Part shown: positions 27,068 through 35,717 of the stretch, one piece after another
How the letters are laid out: each line of letters starts with the position of its first letter
Position numbering within the stretch: position 1 is the stretch's first letter
NCBI RefSeq assembly: GCF_004122145.1
Contig: NZ_SBKQ01000009.1
Location: forward strand, 1-64,000
DNA length: 64,000 nucleotides
Direction of reading: 5' to 3'
Origin: Flavobacterium piscinae
Lineage (GTDB): Bacteria; Bacteroidota; Bacteroidia; Flavobacteriales; Flavobacteriaceae
The notes under the pieces: generated by a model
Database searches by the model: none
What the model was told of the DNA's origin: nothing
Seen by the model: the letters and a program-made list of their open reading frames with translations, nothing else
Program-made: the position numbers and the translations under genes

Positions 27068-29818
27068 ATGAAAAAACTCTTATTCGTTTTTATTATTCCT
27101 TTTTTCCTTTTTGCTCAAAAGAAGAACAAAGAGGCTGACTTGCTCGTGGCACAATCCGATTCTTGTTTCAAGGAAATGAATTATAAATGTGCTTTAGAAA
27201 AAGTAAAAAAAGCGGAGCAATTGACTCAAAACAACACCAACCGACTCCATTTACTCGCCACAAAAAAAGCAGCCTGTTACACCAAACTAAGACAATTTGA
27301 CTTGGCAATACAAACACTTGAACAAATCAAACTATCGAATCCTCAAGACAAAGCTGCCTTAGAAAACTATTTACGAGCCTTGAATATCAGAGCAAACATT
27401 CATTATTCGAATTACGAAGACGAGTTTGCCATTAAAAAATACTTACAAATTGATTCTATTTGTACGCAATACAACCATATCAGTGAAACGCAAATCAAAG
27501 CATTACAAAATATAGGTTTAATGTTTTTGAGAGGTTATGAAGACGGAAAAAAACCGAAACACCTGAGAGCCAGAGACTTTTTTATTGCCGCATATGAGAA
27601 AGCTGACCAAGGAAATTTTCACGTAGAAAAACACATGGCCGGTTTGAACTTGGGAGCAACCTATTTGAGTGATTCCATTCCAGCTGTCTCCAAAACATTG
27701 GCTTTGTATCAGGAAGCTGAAGCTTATTTTGAAAAAAACCAACTCGTGGACGATCTCAACCAAGTGTATTGGGCTTATGCCTCCTTGTATACCCAAACCA
27801 AAGCCTATGAAAAAGCGGCATTTTACCATCAAAAAAAAATAAACAATATGCTCAAAAGCGGAAATTATCACGCTATTGGCACATCGTATTGGAGTTTTGC
27901 CGGGTTTTTTATGGACCGCCAACTTTATCGCGATGCCATTGAAAATTACCAAAAAGCTATTGAAAACCTAAACAAAGTACAAGACAAAGATTATGGTATT
28001 TTGGCTTCCTGTTATTATTATTGTGCAGAAGCACATGCCAAACTCAACCAAGACAAAAAAGCCTATCTCTACTTAATAGACTATTTGGTTTACAAAGACA
28101 GTGTGGACATCAAGCAAAACCAAATTGCATTTAATGACTTAGAAACCAAATACCAAACCCAAAAAAAGGAGCAGGAAATTGAACTTTTAACCGCCAAAAA
28201 CGAGGTGGCCGAGAAACAAAAATACATTTATATAGCCATTGCAGGTCTTTTGCTTTTTACGGGTTTATTTTTGTTTTTCGGGTACAGAAACAAAATCAAA
28301 ACAGCTCAAAAACTCAATGAATTAAACGAACTGAAGTCGCGTTTTTTTGCCAACATCTCCCACGAATTCAGAACACCGTTAACCCTGATTAAAAGTCCGG
28401 TTCAACAGTTACAAAATACGTTATCGGAGGAAGATCAAAAGAAACAACTTCGTTTGATAGATAATAATGCCAATCGAATGCTGGAATTGGTAGACCAATT
28501 ATTGGAATTATCCAAAATTGACAGTGGTAAACTGAAAATCATTTTGAAAAAAGGCAATCTGCAACATTTCTTTCAAACGATACTGGAACCCTTTTCGTTT
28601 AAAGCAAAAGAAGACCATCAACACTTTACTTTTACCACCGAAAACTTAGATTTTGAAACATATTTTGACCGCGATATTATCACTAAAATCACCTCCAACC
28701 TAGTAGACAATGCTCTGAAATACAACGAAGAAGGAAAACCTATTGAATTTAATGCCACCCAAAAAAACCAGCATTTACTAATTAAAGTGAGTAATTTTAA
28801 CCCTCAACTCAACGAATCTGATTATCAAAGACTATTTGACCGTTTCTACCAAAAAAACAATGCTGTTTCAGGTTTCGGAATTGGGTTGGCCTTAGTGAAA
28901 GACTTGGTTGAATTGTACGAAGGAACCATTACAACCGATTTTAACCAAGGAAAAATTAGTTTTACCGTTGAACTTCCACTCCAAAAAGAACTCACTCATG
29001 CCATTGTCATGGCTGAGAATTCTGAATACAAATCCGAAAACGTCACCGAAGTTAGCGGTGCTGTGGAATTACCCATTCTTTTGGTTGTTGATGATAACGC
29101 GTCGATTCGCGAAGTGTACAAAGATTTATTTAAAAACGATTACCAAATTCTGGAAGCTTCTAACGGAATAGAAGCTTTACAGTTGGCTCAAAAAGAAATT
29201 CCGGATGGTATTATTTCAGATGTGATGATGCCGGAAATGGATGGGTTTACGTTTACAAACCAAATCAAAACGAATGAACTTACCTCTTTTATTCCGGTTA
29301 TTTTGGTCACGGCAAAATCATCAGATGAAACACATTTACAAGCTTTACAAAACACAGCCGATGCTTTTTTAACCAAACCTTTCCATCACGAGGTGCTAAA
29401 AGCAACCGTTTGGCAACAAATTCAGGAACGCAAAAAATTACAGGAACGCTACAGTCAGGAATTAGTTTTAAAACCTACGGAAATTATTATCAATTCAGTC
29501 GATGAAAAATTTATTGCCAAATTAGAAACAGTAGTAGATAGTGCCATTTCTAATTCTGAATTTAATGCCGAAACATTTGCAGTACAAATGCACATGAGCC
29601 GTATGCAATTGCACCGAAAATTAAAATCCCTCTTTGGGGTATCGGCTACCGAATTTATTCGGAATGAACGATTGAAAATGGCTGCCGATTTACTACAAAA
29701 CAACAAACTCAGCATCTCAGAAATTGCATATAATGTTGGGTTTAATGACTTGGGGTATTTTTCTAAATGCTTCAAAGAAATGTATCATGTATCGCCTTCT
29801 GACTTTCAAAAAAAATAA
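27068..29818 (+). CDS. Hybrid two-component regulator (TPR-HK-REC-AraC)
   Basis: 916 residues from the Met at 27068, which begins a signal/anchor (MKKLLFVFIIPFFLF). The order is: periplasmic TPR sensor (about 25-370), transmembrane helix (about 386-408), HisKA with SHEFRTPL (His near residue 432), HATPase (NLVDNALKYN; GFGIGLALVKDLV), receiver with VVDDN and the phospho-acceptor Asp in SDVMMP (near 717), then an AraC HTH (about 830-916). It works as a sensor and transcription factor in one chain. It lies directly upstream of the operon at 29961, a likely target. Confidence 0.95.
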   Translation: MKKLLFVFIIPFFLFAQKKNKEADLLVAQSDSCFKEMNYKCALEKVKKAEQLTQNNTNRLHLLATKKAACYTKLRQFDLAIQTLEQIKLSNPQDKAALENYLRALNIRANIHYSNYEDEFAIKKYLQIDSICTQYNHISETQIKALQNIGLMFLRGYEDGKKPKHLRARDFFIAAYEKADQGNFHVEKHMAGLNLGATYLSDSIPAVSKTLALYQEAEAYFEKNQLVDDLNQVYWAYASLYTQTKAYEKAAFYHQKKINNMLKSGNYHAIGTSYWSFAGFFMDRQLYRDAIENYQKAIENLNKVQDKDYGILASCYYYCAEAHAKLNQDKKAYLYLIDYLVYKDSVDIKQNQIAFNDLETKYQTQKKEQEIELLTAKNEVAEKQKYIYIAIAGLLLFTGLFLFFGYRNKIKTAQKLNELNELKSRFFANISHEFRTPLTLIKSPVQQLQNTLSEEDQKKQLRLIDNNANRMLELVDQLLELSKIDSGKLKIILKKGNLQHFFQTILEPFSFKAKEDHQHFTFTTENLDFETYFDRDIITKITSNLVDNALKYNEEGKPIEFNATQKNQHLLIKVSNFNPQLNESDYQRLFDRFYQKNNAVSGFGIGLALVKDLVELYEGTITTDFNQGKISFTVELPLQKELTHAIVMAENSEYKSENVTEVSGAVELPILLVVDDNASIREVYKDLFKNDYQILEASNGIEALQLAQKEIPDGIISDVMMPEMDGFTFTNQIKTNELTSFIPVILVTAKSSDETHLQALQNTADAFLTKPFHHEVLKATVWQQIQERKKLQERYSQELVLKPTEIIINSVDEKFIAKLETVVDSAISNSEFNAETFAVQMHMSRMQLHRKLKSLFGVSATEFIRNERLKMAADLLQNNKLSISEIAYNVGFNDLGYFSKCFKEMYHVSPSDFQKK

Positions 29819-29843
29819 GTTGTAATTATTTTTATACCCTTGT

Positions 29844-29870
29844 AAAGCCTCTGTTTTAGAGGCTTTTTTT
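29844..29870 (+). terminator. Terminator of the hybrid kinase gene
   Basis: AAAGCCTCT pairs with AGAGGCTTT around a 5-nt loop, followed by a T run, 25 bp after the stop. Confidence 0.88.
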
Positions 29871-29875
29871 GTGAT

Positions 29876-29940
29876 GTTACATAATTCCAAGTAATGGTTA
29901 CATTACTCCTATTCCCTTTTATTACTTGCTTCTAATTTTG
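29876..29940 (+). promoter_or_regulatory. Activator-type promoter of the surface operon
   Basis: TAATTTTG (29933-29940) fits the -7 box, 20 bp before the start codon; no TTG lies at -33. Upstream are two direct copies of GTTACAT at 29876 and 29897, exactly 21 bp apart (two helical turns). The second sits in a palindrome GTAATG/CATTAC (29891-29906). Confidence 0.6.
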
Positions 29941-29960
29941 TTTATCCAAAACAATCAACT

Positions 29961-30119
29961 ATGCCTGCAAAAAAGAAATTTCATTACGAAACCTATTTGG
30001 AGCATCCTCCATCACAAAAAATTTTACTCAACATCAATCACCTGGAAAAGGGCGATTATGAATTAAATATTATACACAAAAACAAAATCATTAAAAAAAC
30101 AACCTTTAATAAAAAGTAA
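29961..30119 (+). CDS. 52-residue basic protein, operon leader gene
   Basis: ATG at 29961, TAA at 30117; 52 residues starting MPAKKKFHYETYLEHPPSQ. The last 30 residues (KILLNINHLEKGDYELNIIHK, then KIIKKTTFNKK) resemble the final strands of a T9SS sorting domain (LxNLxxGxYxLxIxxxxKIxxKK), yet no signal peptide precedes them. It ends 2 bp before the next start codon, directly after a promoter. Function unknown. Confidence 0.65.
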   Translation: MPAKKKFHYETYLEHPPSQKILLNINHLEKGDYELNIIHKNKIIKKTTFNKK

Positions 30120-30121
30120 AC

Positions 30122-31285
30122 ATGAAACAATTTATTCAACACAGCATCTGTTTATTGCTTCTGCTCAGCGTTACCTCCTCTTTTGCCTTGCAAGGAGATG
30201 GGATGATGATTACCAAAATCATTGTTGCAAAATTCCCAATCGAAAAAAACGGAAAGAAAATCGACAAAGACGGTTTTCCCGATTTGTATTTTAAATTCTA
30301 CAAAGACGACAAGGTTATCGGTAAAAGCGAAGTAAAAGATAATTGCAAGAAAAATAATCTTTATGTCTTTTCCGGAAAAGACATGCCGTTTCGAATAGAA
30401 CAAAATGAATCTTACTATTTGGAACTCTTAGACCATGATAAAGACGGAGCCGTTCGTAATAACAAAGATGAAGTGATTTCCAAGCGAATTCCCCTCAGTT
30501 GGCAAATCGTGGTCCGAAACGGAAAAAAATCGGATTATTTACTCAAAGATGAAATCAACGGAGTGGAATTTACTATCATGGTTGAACACCTGGACGGAGT
30601 AGCGGCTGCCGGTGAAAAAGCCTATATCAAATTCATTAAACCCATTGACCAAGAATTGGTACCTCCTAAAAAGAAAGTGTTAGAAGGATGCGGCCCTGTT
30701 GCGGCGGCTATGATTATGGGCTATTGGCAAACCGAACACGGTTATAAAATAATGCATCCAAACGATAATTTTAACGGAACCAAGCACCCTTGGAAAACCA
30801 TTGAGGATTTTAGAGATAAAGCCGATACCAAGGCTTGGGGCGACCAAGAACAAAGTGCAACCCGCAAAATGAAAATGGAAGAGGCTTTGGCTCACTTTGC
30901 CAAAAAAGCAAACGAAGCTTCTCCCGGTAAACCAAAACTGAAAGTGGACATGATGTGGAGCATCAGAAGATGGGAAGAGCGAAAAAACAAAATCAAATCA
31001 GAACTCAAACAAGGGAGTCCGTTGATTTTATTACTCAAAAAAATGCCTCCGTGTTTAAAAGGAAAATGGGTCAATGCAACCAAAGTTTTTGGTGATCATT
31101 ACATTGTAGTGAATGGATTTGACGACCATAAAAAAGTATTTTATGTGATGCCGGGATGGCGTGAAGCGGACAAATCCACTACTTCCGGTCCGGAAGCACA
31201 TCAAAGTCAAAATCTATCGCATTGCCAGTGTAGCTATGCAGAAATTAAAGAAAGTGACCCTAGTTTAATTTGGATAAAACGATAA
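30122..31285 (+). CDS. Secreted C39-like cysteine peptidase
   Basis: 387 residues. Signal peptide (1-23). A beta domain follows with Asp-rich loops (KDGFPDLYFKFYKDD; LDHDKDGA) that could bind calcium in a C2-like fold. The papain-fold part (about 185-387) has a putative catalytic Cys in GCGPVAAAMIMGYW and a His in GDHYIVVNGFDD, as in C39 peptidases. Substrates are unknown; partners downstream in the operon are candidates. Not an ABC-fused bacteriocin exporter. Confidence 0.72.
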   Translation: MKQFIQHSICLLLLLSVTSSFALQGDGMMITKIIVAKFPIEKNGKKIDKDGFPDLYFKFYKDDKVIGKSEVKDNCKKNNLYVFSGKDMPFRIEQNESYYLELLDHDKDGAVRNNKDEVISKRIPLSWQIVVRNGKKSDYLLKDEINGVEFTIMVEHLDGVAAAGEKAYIKFIKPIDQELVPPKKKVLEGCGPVAAAMIMGYWQTEHGYKIMHPNDNFNGTKHPWKTIEDFRDKADTKAWGDQEQSATRKMKMEEALAHFAKKANEASPGKPKLKVDMMWSIRRWEERKNKIKSELKQGSPLILLLKKMPPCLKGKWVNATKVFGDHYIVVNGFDDHKKVFYVMPGWREADKSTTSGPEAHQSQNLSHCQCSYAEIKESDPSLIWIKR

Positions 31286-31297
31286 AAACATACCCAT

Positions 31298-32575
31298 ATG
31301 AAAAATTATAAAATACTCTTTGTTTTGGCATTGCTTCTGAATTCCATACAAATACAAGCACAGTTCATTGAAAAATTGGGTAAAAAGGCGAAAGCTTCTG
31401 CCGAACGAACCCTTGAACGCAAAGTAGAAGAAAAGACTGAACAACAGACTGAAAAAGCGGTTGACAGCATCTTTAACGCACCTAAAAAAGTAAACAATCA
31501 GCGAAAAAAGAATAAAAAGGAGAAAGATTCAGAGGCTGAAACTACATCTTCCTCTAATGAACCTAGTGAAGGCATGTCTATTCAAACGGCCAGTGCATTC
31601 TTTCCCAATGGACAACTACTTTTTGCTGAGGATTTTTCAGCAGATGCTCTCGGTGACTTTCCTGCCAATTGGGAGACCAATTCCGGTGGTGAAATCATCA
31701 GCATTAATGGTACTAAAGCCCTAAAAATGAATCCGAATGGTAACTATGTTGCCAAACACGGAAAACTTCCGGAAAATTATGCCTTAGAATTTGATTTAAT
31801 CACTGAAAACTTAGACTACAAAGGGCTTGCCGGTTCAAACTTCGGTTTGGTTTTTTCAGGAGAATCAACACTAAACAAACCCAAAAACGGAGGTAAATTT
31901 GGTTTTTCACTGTGGAAAGGCTCTAACATCTCTAACCAAATCAACGTACAAAACTGGGGAAAGAACAATGGAAAAATAGACAACACCATACCTTTTAACC
32001 TACAAGAAAAGCTAAACGGAAAAATACATTTTACCATCGTGGTCAACAAAAACAGATTGCGTGTTTTTATAGAAGATGAAAAAGCGATTGACTTGCCGTC
32101 CTTTTTGAGCAACTCCTTTGGCAATTACATCCAATTCTATCTCAAAGGAACAGACCCCAAGCAAAACCATATCGTAGCACTTTCCAACATCGTCATCACT
32201 GAGGAAGGCGAAGACATTCGCTCCAAAATCTTGAAAGGCGGATTCAGTACCAATCAAATTTTGTTTGATTCCGGTTCCGATCAATTGAAAACGGCATCGT
32301 TTGAAATGCTTCAGAAAATCGGAAAAGTGTTGCAAGACGATGCGTCGCTTCGCATCATGATCATCGGGCATACCGATAGTGACGGTGACGAAGTGAAAAA
32401 CATGACTTTATCAAAAGCACGTGCATTTGCGGTGATGAACTATTTTATTGATGAAATGGGCATAGACAAAAAACGATTACAGTCGCAAGGAAGAGGCGAA
32501 AACGAACCGATTGCTTCCAATGCTACTGCCGATGGAAAAGCTCAAAACCGACGTGTTGAATTCAAAACCTTGTAA
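31298..32575 (+). CDS. OmpA family outer-membrane/peptidoglycan-binding protein
   Basis: 425 residues. Signal peptide (1-22), a charged helical stretch (about 25-75), a jelly-roll-like middle (about 105-305) and a C-terminal OmpA domain (about 320-425: ILFDSGSDQL, GHTDSDGD, LSKARAFAVMNYF, GRGENEPIASN, NRRVEF). The OmpA domain should hold peptidoglycan; the middle may bind carbohydrate. Starts 12 bp after the peptidase gene and ends 2 bp before the next. Confidence 0.88.
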   Translation: MKNYKILFVLALLLNSIQIQAQFIEKLGKKAKASAERTLERKVEEKTEQQTEKAVDSIFNAPKKVNNQRKKNKKEKDSEAETTSSSNEPSEGMSIQTASAFFPNGQLLFAEDFSADALGDFPANWETNSGGEIISINGTKALKMNPNGNYVAKHGKLPENYALEFDLITENLDYKGLAGSNFGLVFSGESTLNKPKNGGKFGFSLWKGSNISNQINVQNWGKNNGKIDNTIPFNLQEKLNGKIHFTIVVNKNRLRVFIEDEKAIDLPSFLSNSFGNYIQFYLKGTDPKQNHIVALSNIVITEEGEDIRSKILKGGFSTNQILFDSGSDQLKTASFEMLQKIGKVLQDDASLRIMIIGHTDSDGDEVKNMTLSKARAFAVMNYFIDEMGIDKKRLQSQGRGENEPIASNATADGKAQNRRVEFKTL

Positions 32576-32577
32576 CG

Positions 32578-33696
32578 ATGAAAACCTCCGTTAAAATCAT
32601 CATCGGATTGGCCACCGCTACAGCAGCCGGAATGGTATTTGGGGTAATTCCTAATCCTTTTCCTGATCAACACGAAGCGGCAGCTAGCCATCGGGTACAT
32701 GAAATGAAAGTACGTTGGAATCACGATGGAAAAGTAGAAACACTGCCCATTATTGAGCAAGGAATTCCTTTTGATGATGCAAAATACTTTTCGATGCAAC
32801 CCACGATTACTCCCAATCCGATTGAAACAGACGGGGTTTTTCAATTTGATTATGAAATCGAACAGTATTTTTCCATCGATGGAAAATCCGGCAACCTTCG
32901 GTATAAAGTGAACAGCAACGATAATTCCATGTACATCCACGGGAGCGATATTACCGAAAATCCACTCTTTAGCCCTTTGCGTTCGAATCCACACTTACGA
33001 AAATACAAATTTGAATTTCTCATCCGCAATGCTCAAAACGATTGGATGTGTTTCATGACGCATTCGGAAGAAGGCAAATTATTTGTCAAAATGCCTTCCG
33101 GATTTAGTTTTTCAAGCGTAGTAGCTGACCATCATCTAAAAAACTTGGAGGTATTGAACTCCGCCAAAGCAAATGCCGCTGAAGGAATCAACAATGCCCC
33201 ATTGGAAGCCTACAAAGGCCAATTTACGGACGAAAATGGGCAAAAAAAAGACATCACCCTTTGGATGGCCAAAGAAGAAGCCCAAATTGCTACCGGGGTG
33301 CCGCTCATGGGGTTTGGCGTAGGCATATTCAAAAATGTACCGGAACAAAGACAGCAATTTTTAGCCGTTACGGAAACCCAAGATGGGGTGATGAAATTAT
33401 TGCATCTTGAAAAAATAGATACGTGGGGCATTCAAACCAAAAACTACCGTCCCATTGTCTTTGATTATCATTTGCCGAGTGGAAAAGCCAAAGTGGATGA
33501 AATCATGACATGGTATCAAAACAAGCAAAATGAAATTTTAGCATTGCGTGCCCAACGCAAAAACTGTCCAAAATACCAAGCCGGAAGAGCCTGTCGGACA
33601 GAAATTGACCAACGAATTAAACAACTCAAAGAGGAAATAGCAACCCAAGCAACCGAATTAGGGAAACGCTACATGCCTCCAATCACTACTAACTAA
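32578..33696 (+). CDS. Uncharacterised operon protein
   Basis: 372 residues, not recognised. The N-terminus is hydrophobic and Ala/Gly-rich (IIIGLATATAAGMVFGVI), so it could be a signal or membrane anchor. The body alternates beta strands with a long region around 185-290 and a C-terminal helix with paired cysteines (NCPKYQAGRACRTEIDQ). Location in a secreted-protein operon suggests envelope function. Confidence 0.75.
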   Translation: MKTSVKIIIGLATATAAGMVFGVIPNPFPDQHEAAASHRVHEMKVRWNHDGKVETLPIIEQGIPFDDAKYFSMQPTITPNPIETDGVFQFDYEIEQYFSIDGKSGNLRYKVNSNDNSMYIHGSDITENPLFSPLRSNPHLRKYKFEFLIRNAQNDWMCFMTHSEEGKLFVKMPSGFSFSSVVADHHLKNLEVLNSAKANAAEGINNAPLEAYKGQFTDENGQKKDITLWMAKEEAQIATGVPLMGFGVGIFKNVPEQRQQFLAVTETQDGVMKLLHLEKIDTWGIQTKNYRPIVFDYHLPSGKAKVDEIMTWYQNKQNEILALRAQRKNCPKYQAGRACRTEIDQRIKQLKEEIATQATELGKRYMPPITTN

Positions 33697-33711
33697 TCAA
33701 CACCTTTCCTT

Positions 33712-35106
33712 ATGAAAAAAATACTGGTTTTATTGTTCATTTACCCTTTTGTCTCCTTTTCACAAGTGGGTGTAAATACCACCAACCCCAATGCCATGAT
33801 CGACATCACTTCTACCGACCAGGGTATGTTGATTCCCCGTGTGGCGTTGCTTTCTGCCACCGACAATACTACGGTTGTCAATCCGCAAGGGGGTGCTTTG
33901 GTCACTTCTACCTTGGTCTATAACACTACTCCGGCTGGCGTTAGTCCGAATGATGTGGTCGCCGGTTTTTATTATTGGAACGGTTCACGATGGGTGGCAG
34001 TAGGGGCAGATGGCAGGGATTGGAGCATTACCGGAAATAACGGTACCGATGCAAACACCCATTTTATTGGCACCACTGACAATGTCGATTTTCGTTTACG
34101 CACCAACAATGCCTTACGATTTAACTTTTCCAATAACGGCAGGCTCAGGGCCTACGATAACGGTTTGGCAACTCAACCTACCTTTTCTTGGATGGGCGAT
34201 GAAGATACGGGCCTTTGGCGTCCGGCAGCCAATGTGTTGGATATGTCAACCGGCGGGGTTTCGCGAATACGCATTTTTGATACCGGCAACGTAGGGTTAA
34301 GTACCACCGCTGCACCGGCCAGACTCTCGGTACTAGGCGTTCGGAATGCTCCGGCCTTTCCCAACGCAACCAGCAACGGTATTTTGCGTTTGGGGGTAAG
34401 CGGCACAGAAGGTTTAGACATTGGGAAGGCATTGGCTGCCGATAATTTTGCGGCATGGATTCAATCCGGTTTTAGTGGTTTGGCAGACCCGTTGAGTTTA
34501 CAACCGCTGGGAGGGAATGTGGGAATTCGCACTACTAACCCAACCCAACCCCTGCATGTGAATGGTACGGTACGTATTGTAGACGGTACGCAAGCAAATG
34601 GACGAGTACTTACTTCTGATGCCACTGGAATTGCCAGTTGGCAACCCATCTCCATCAACAACGTGGTGGGGGTATTGCCTACGAATGGTATCAATATACC
34701 CTCTTCCACGGCTAATTTTTTACAAACAGGTTCCTACATTGTCTTACCACCCGGAAGGTGGGCCGTAAACGTGACCATGCTGATGCGAAGAACAGGCGGT
34801 ACGGGCGTTTTTACACCCAACAACTCCTCTTTTTGGCTTCGTACATCCTTTTCAACTTCTCCCTTTGCAAATCCGCTAATCACAGGTGATATTGTGGGAA
34901 GTTATTATGTAAGTGGCAATTACCCGGGTTCATCGCTCTATTCGTTGGTGCAAGGAACAGTGGTCATCAATAACACCACTGCCGGCAACCGAACCTATTA
35001 TTACATTGCCGGTGCGGTTGAAATTGTTAATTCGACCAACACCCTTGAGAATTTTGGGGGCAATTGGTGGCAGGAAAATACCATTATCGCTTATCGCATT
35101 AATTAA
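33712..35106 (+). CDS. Tail-fibre-like surface protein with beta-sandwich C-terminus
   Basis: 464 residues with a signal peptide (1-18). It begins VGVNTTNPNAMIDITSTDQG and GMLIPRV, the usual opening of flavobacterial fibre-like surface proteins. A repeated beta region (FRLRTNNALRFNFSNNGRL; GNVGIRTTNPTQPLHVNG) follows, then a C-terminal domain (about 330-464) resembling a TNF/C1q-type sandwich. It lacks the usual T9SS tail. Base composition is visibly GC-richer than its neighbours. Last gene of the operon. Confidence 0.78.
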   Translation: MKKILVLLFIYPFVSFSQVGVNTTNPNAMIDITSTDQGMLIPRVALLSATDNTTVVNPQGGALVTSTLVYNTTPAGVSPNDVVAGFYYWNGSRWVAVGADGRDWSITGNNGTDANTHFIGTTDNVDFRLRTNNALRFNFSNNGRLRAYDNGLATQPTFSWMGDEDTGLWRPAANVLDMSTGGVSRIRIFDTGNVGLSTTAAPARLSVLGVRNAPAFPNATSNGILRLGVSGTEGLDIGKALAADNFAAWIQSGFSGLADPLSLQPLGGNVGIRTTNPTQPLHVNGTVRIVDGTQANGRVLTSDATGIASWQPISINNVVGVLPTNGINIPSSTANFLQTGSYIVLPPGRWAVNVTMLMRRTGGTGVFTPNNSSFWLRTSFSTSPFANPLITGDIVGSYYVSGNYPGSSLYSLVQGTVVINNTTAGNRTYYYIAGAVEIVNSTNTLENFGGNWWQENTIIAYRIN

Positions 35107-35717
35107 TAGGCTTTTCTCATTGGGTTTGAAATTACATACATTGCTTTAGGGAGAGGTAGTATTTCTTTTTTTTAACCGCAAAGGGCACTAAGGAGGCACA
35201 AAGAACGCAGAGATGCTTTGCTTTGACGTAAATATTTCTCTTATTTCAAAAGCTCCCTTCCCCGGCTGTGTCATGTCGACAAGAGGAGACATCTCATCCA
35301 TCAATGGGGCAATGGGTCAATTCGGAAATGTGTCAATGGAACACGGATGCCGCGGATGGAAAAGATGAACGCGGATTTTTTTATGGATTCGCCTTGCGAA
35401 AGCGGATGGAAACGGATTCGTTTGGGTTATCATTTTCTGTTATATCAACGGCTCCCTTCCCCGACTGTGTCATTCCGACGCAGGAGGAATCTCATCCATC
35501 AATGGGGCAATGGATCAATTCGGAAATGTGTCAATGGAATACAGGGATGGGGAAATGAAAAATGGATTTAGTTCTCTCACAGAAAGCACGGAAAACACGG
35601 AATGGACGCTTCGCTTGGTTGGGTTTCTCGCAGTCCTGAAGTTTCGGGAGCAAAGAAGGTTAACCCTCGAAAGGAGCGAAATCCTTCGAGGGTTGTTGAA
35701 TCATTTTAAAGGTTCAA
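35107..35717. repeat. Intergenic repeat region
   Basis: 611 bp without a gene. It has a roughly 90-bp direct repeat (35252-35341 and 35451-35539, a few mismatches and one indel) and a palindrome at 35662-35694 with CCCTCGAA and TTCGAGGG arms, related to those near the RAYT gene. It also has 'accgcaaagggcactaaggag' similar to the 14.35-kb repeat. Frames through it are repeat-derived. Confidence 0.7.

Noticed and set aside
26859..27138. Two short plus-strand frames before the hybrid kinase
   Set aside because: Low-complexity Phe/Leu-rich translations with no family resemblance; one overlaps the real kinase start.
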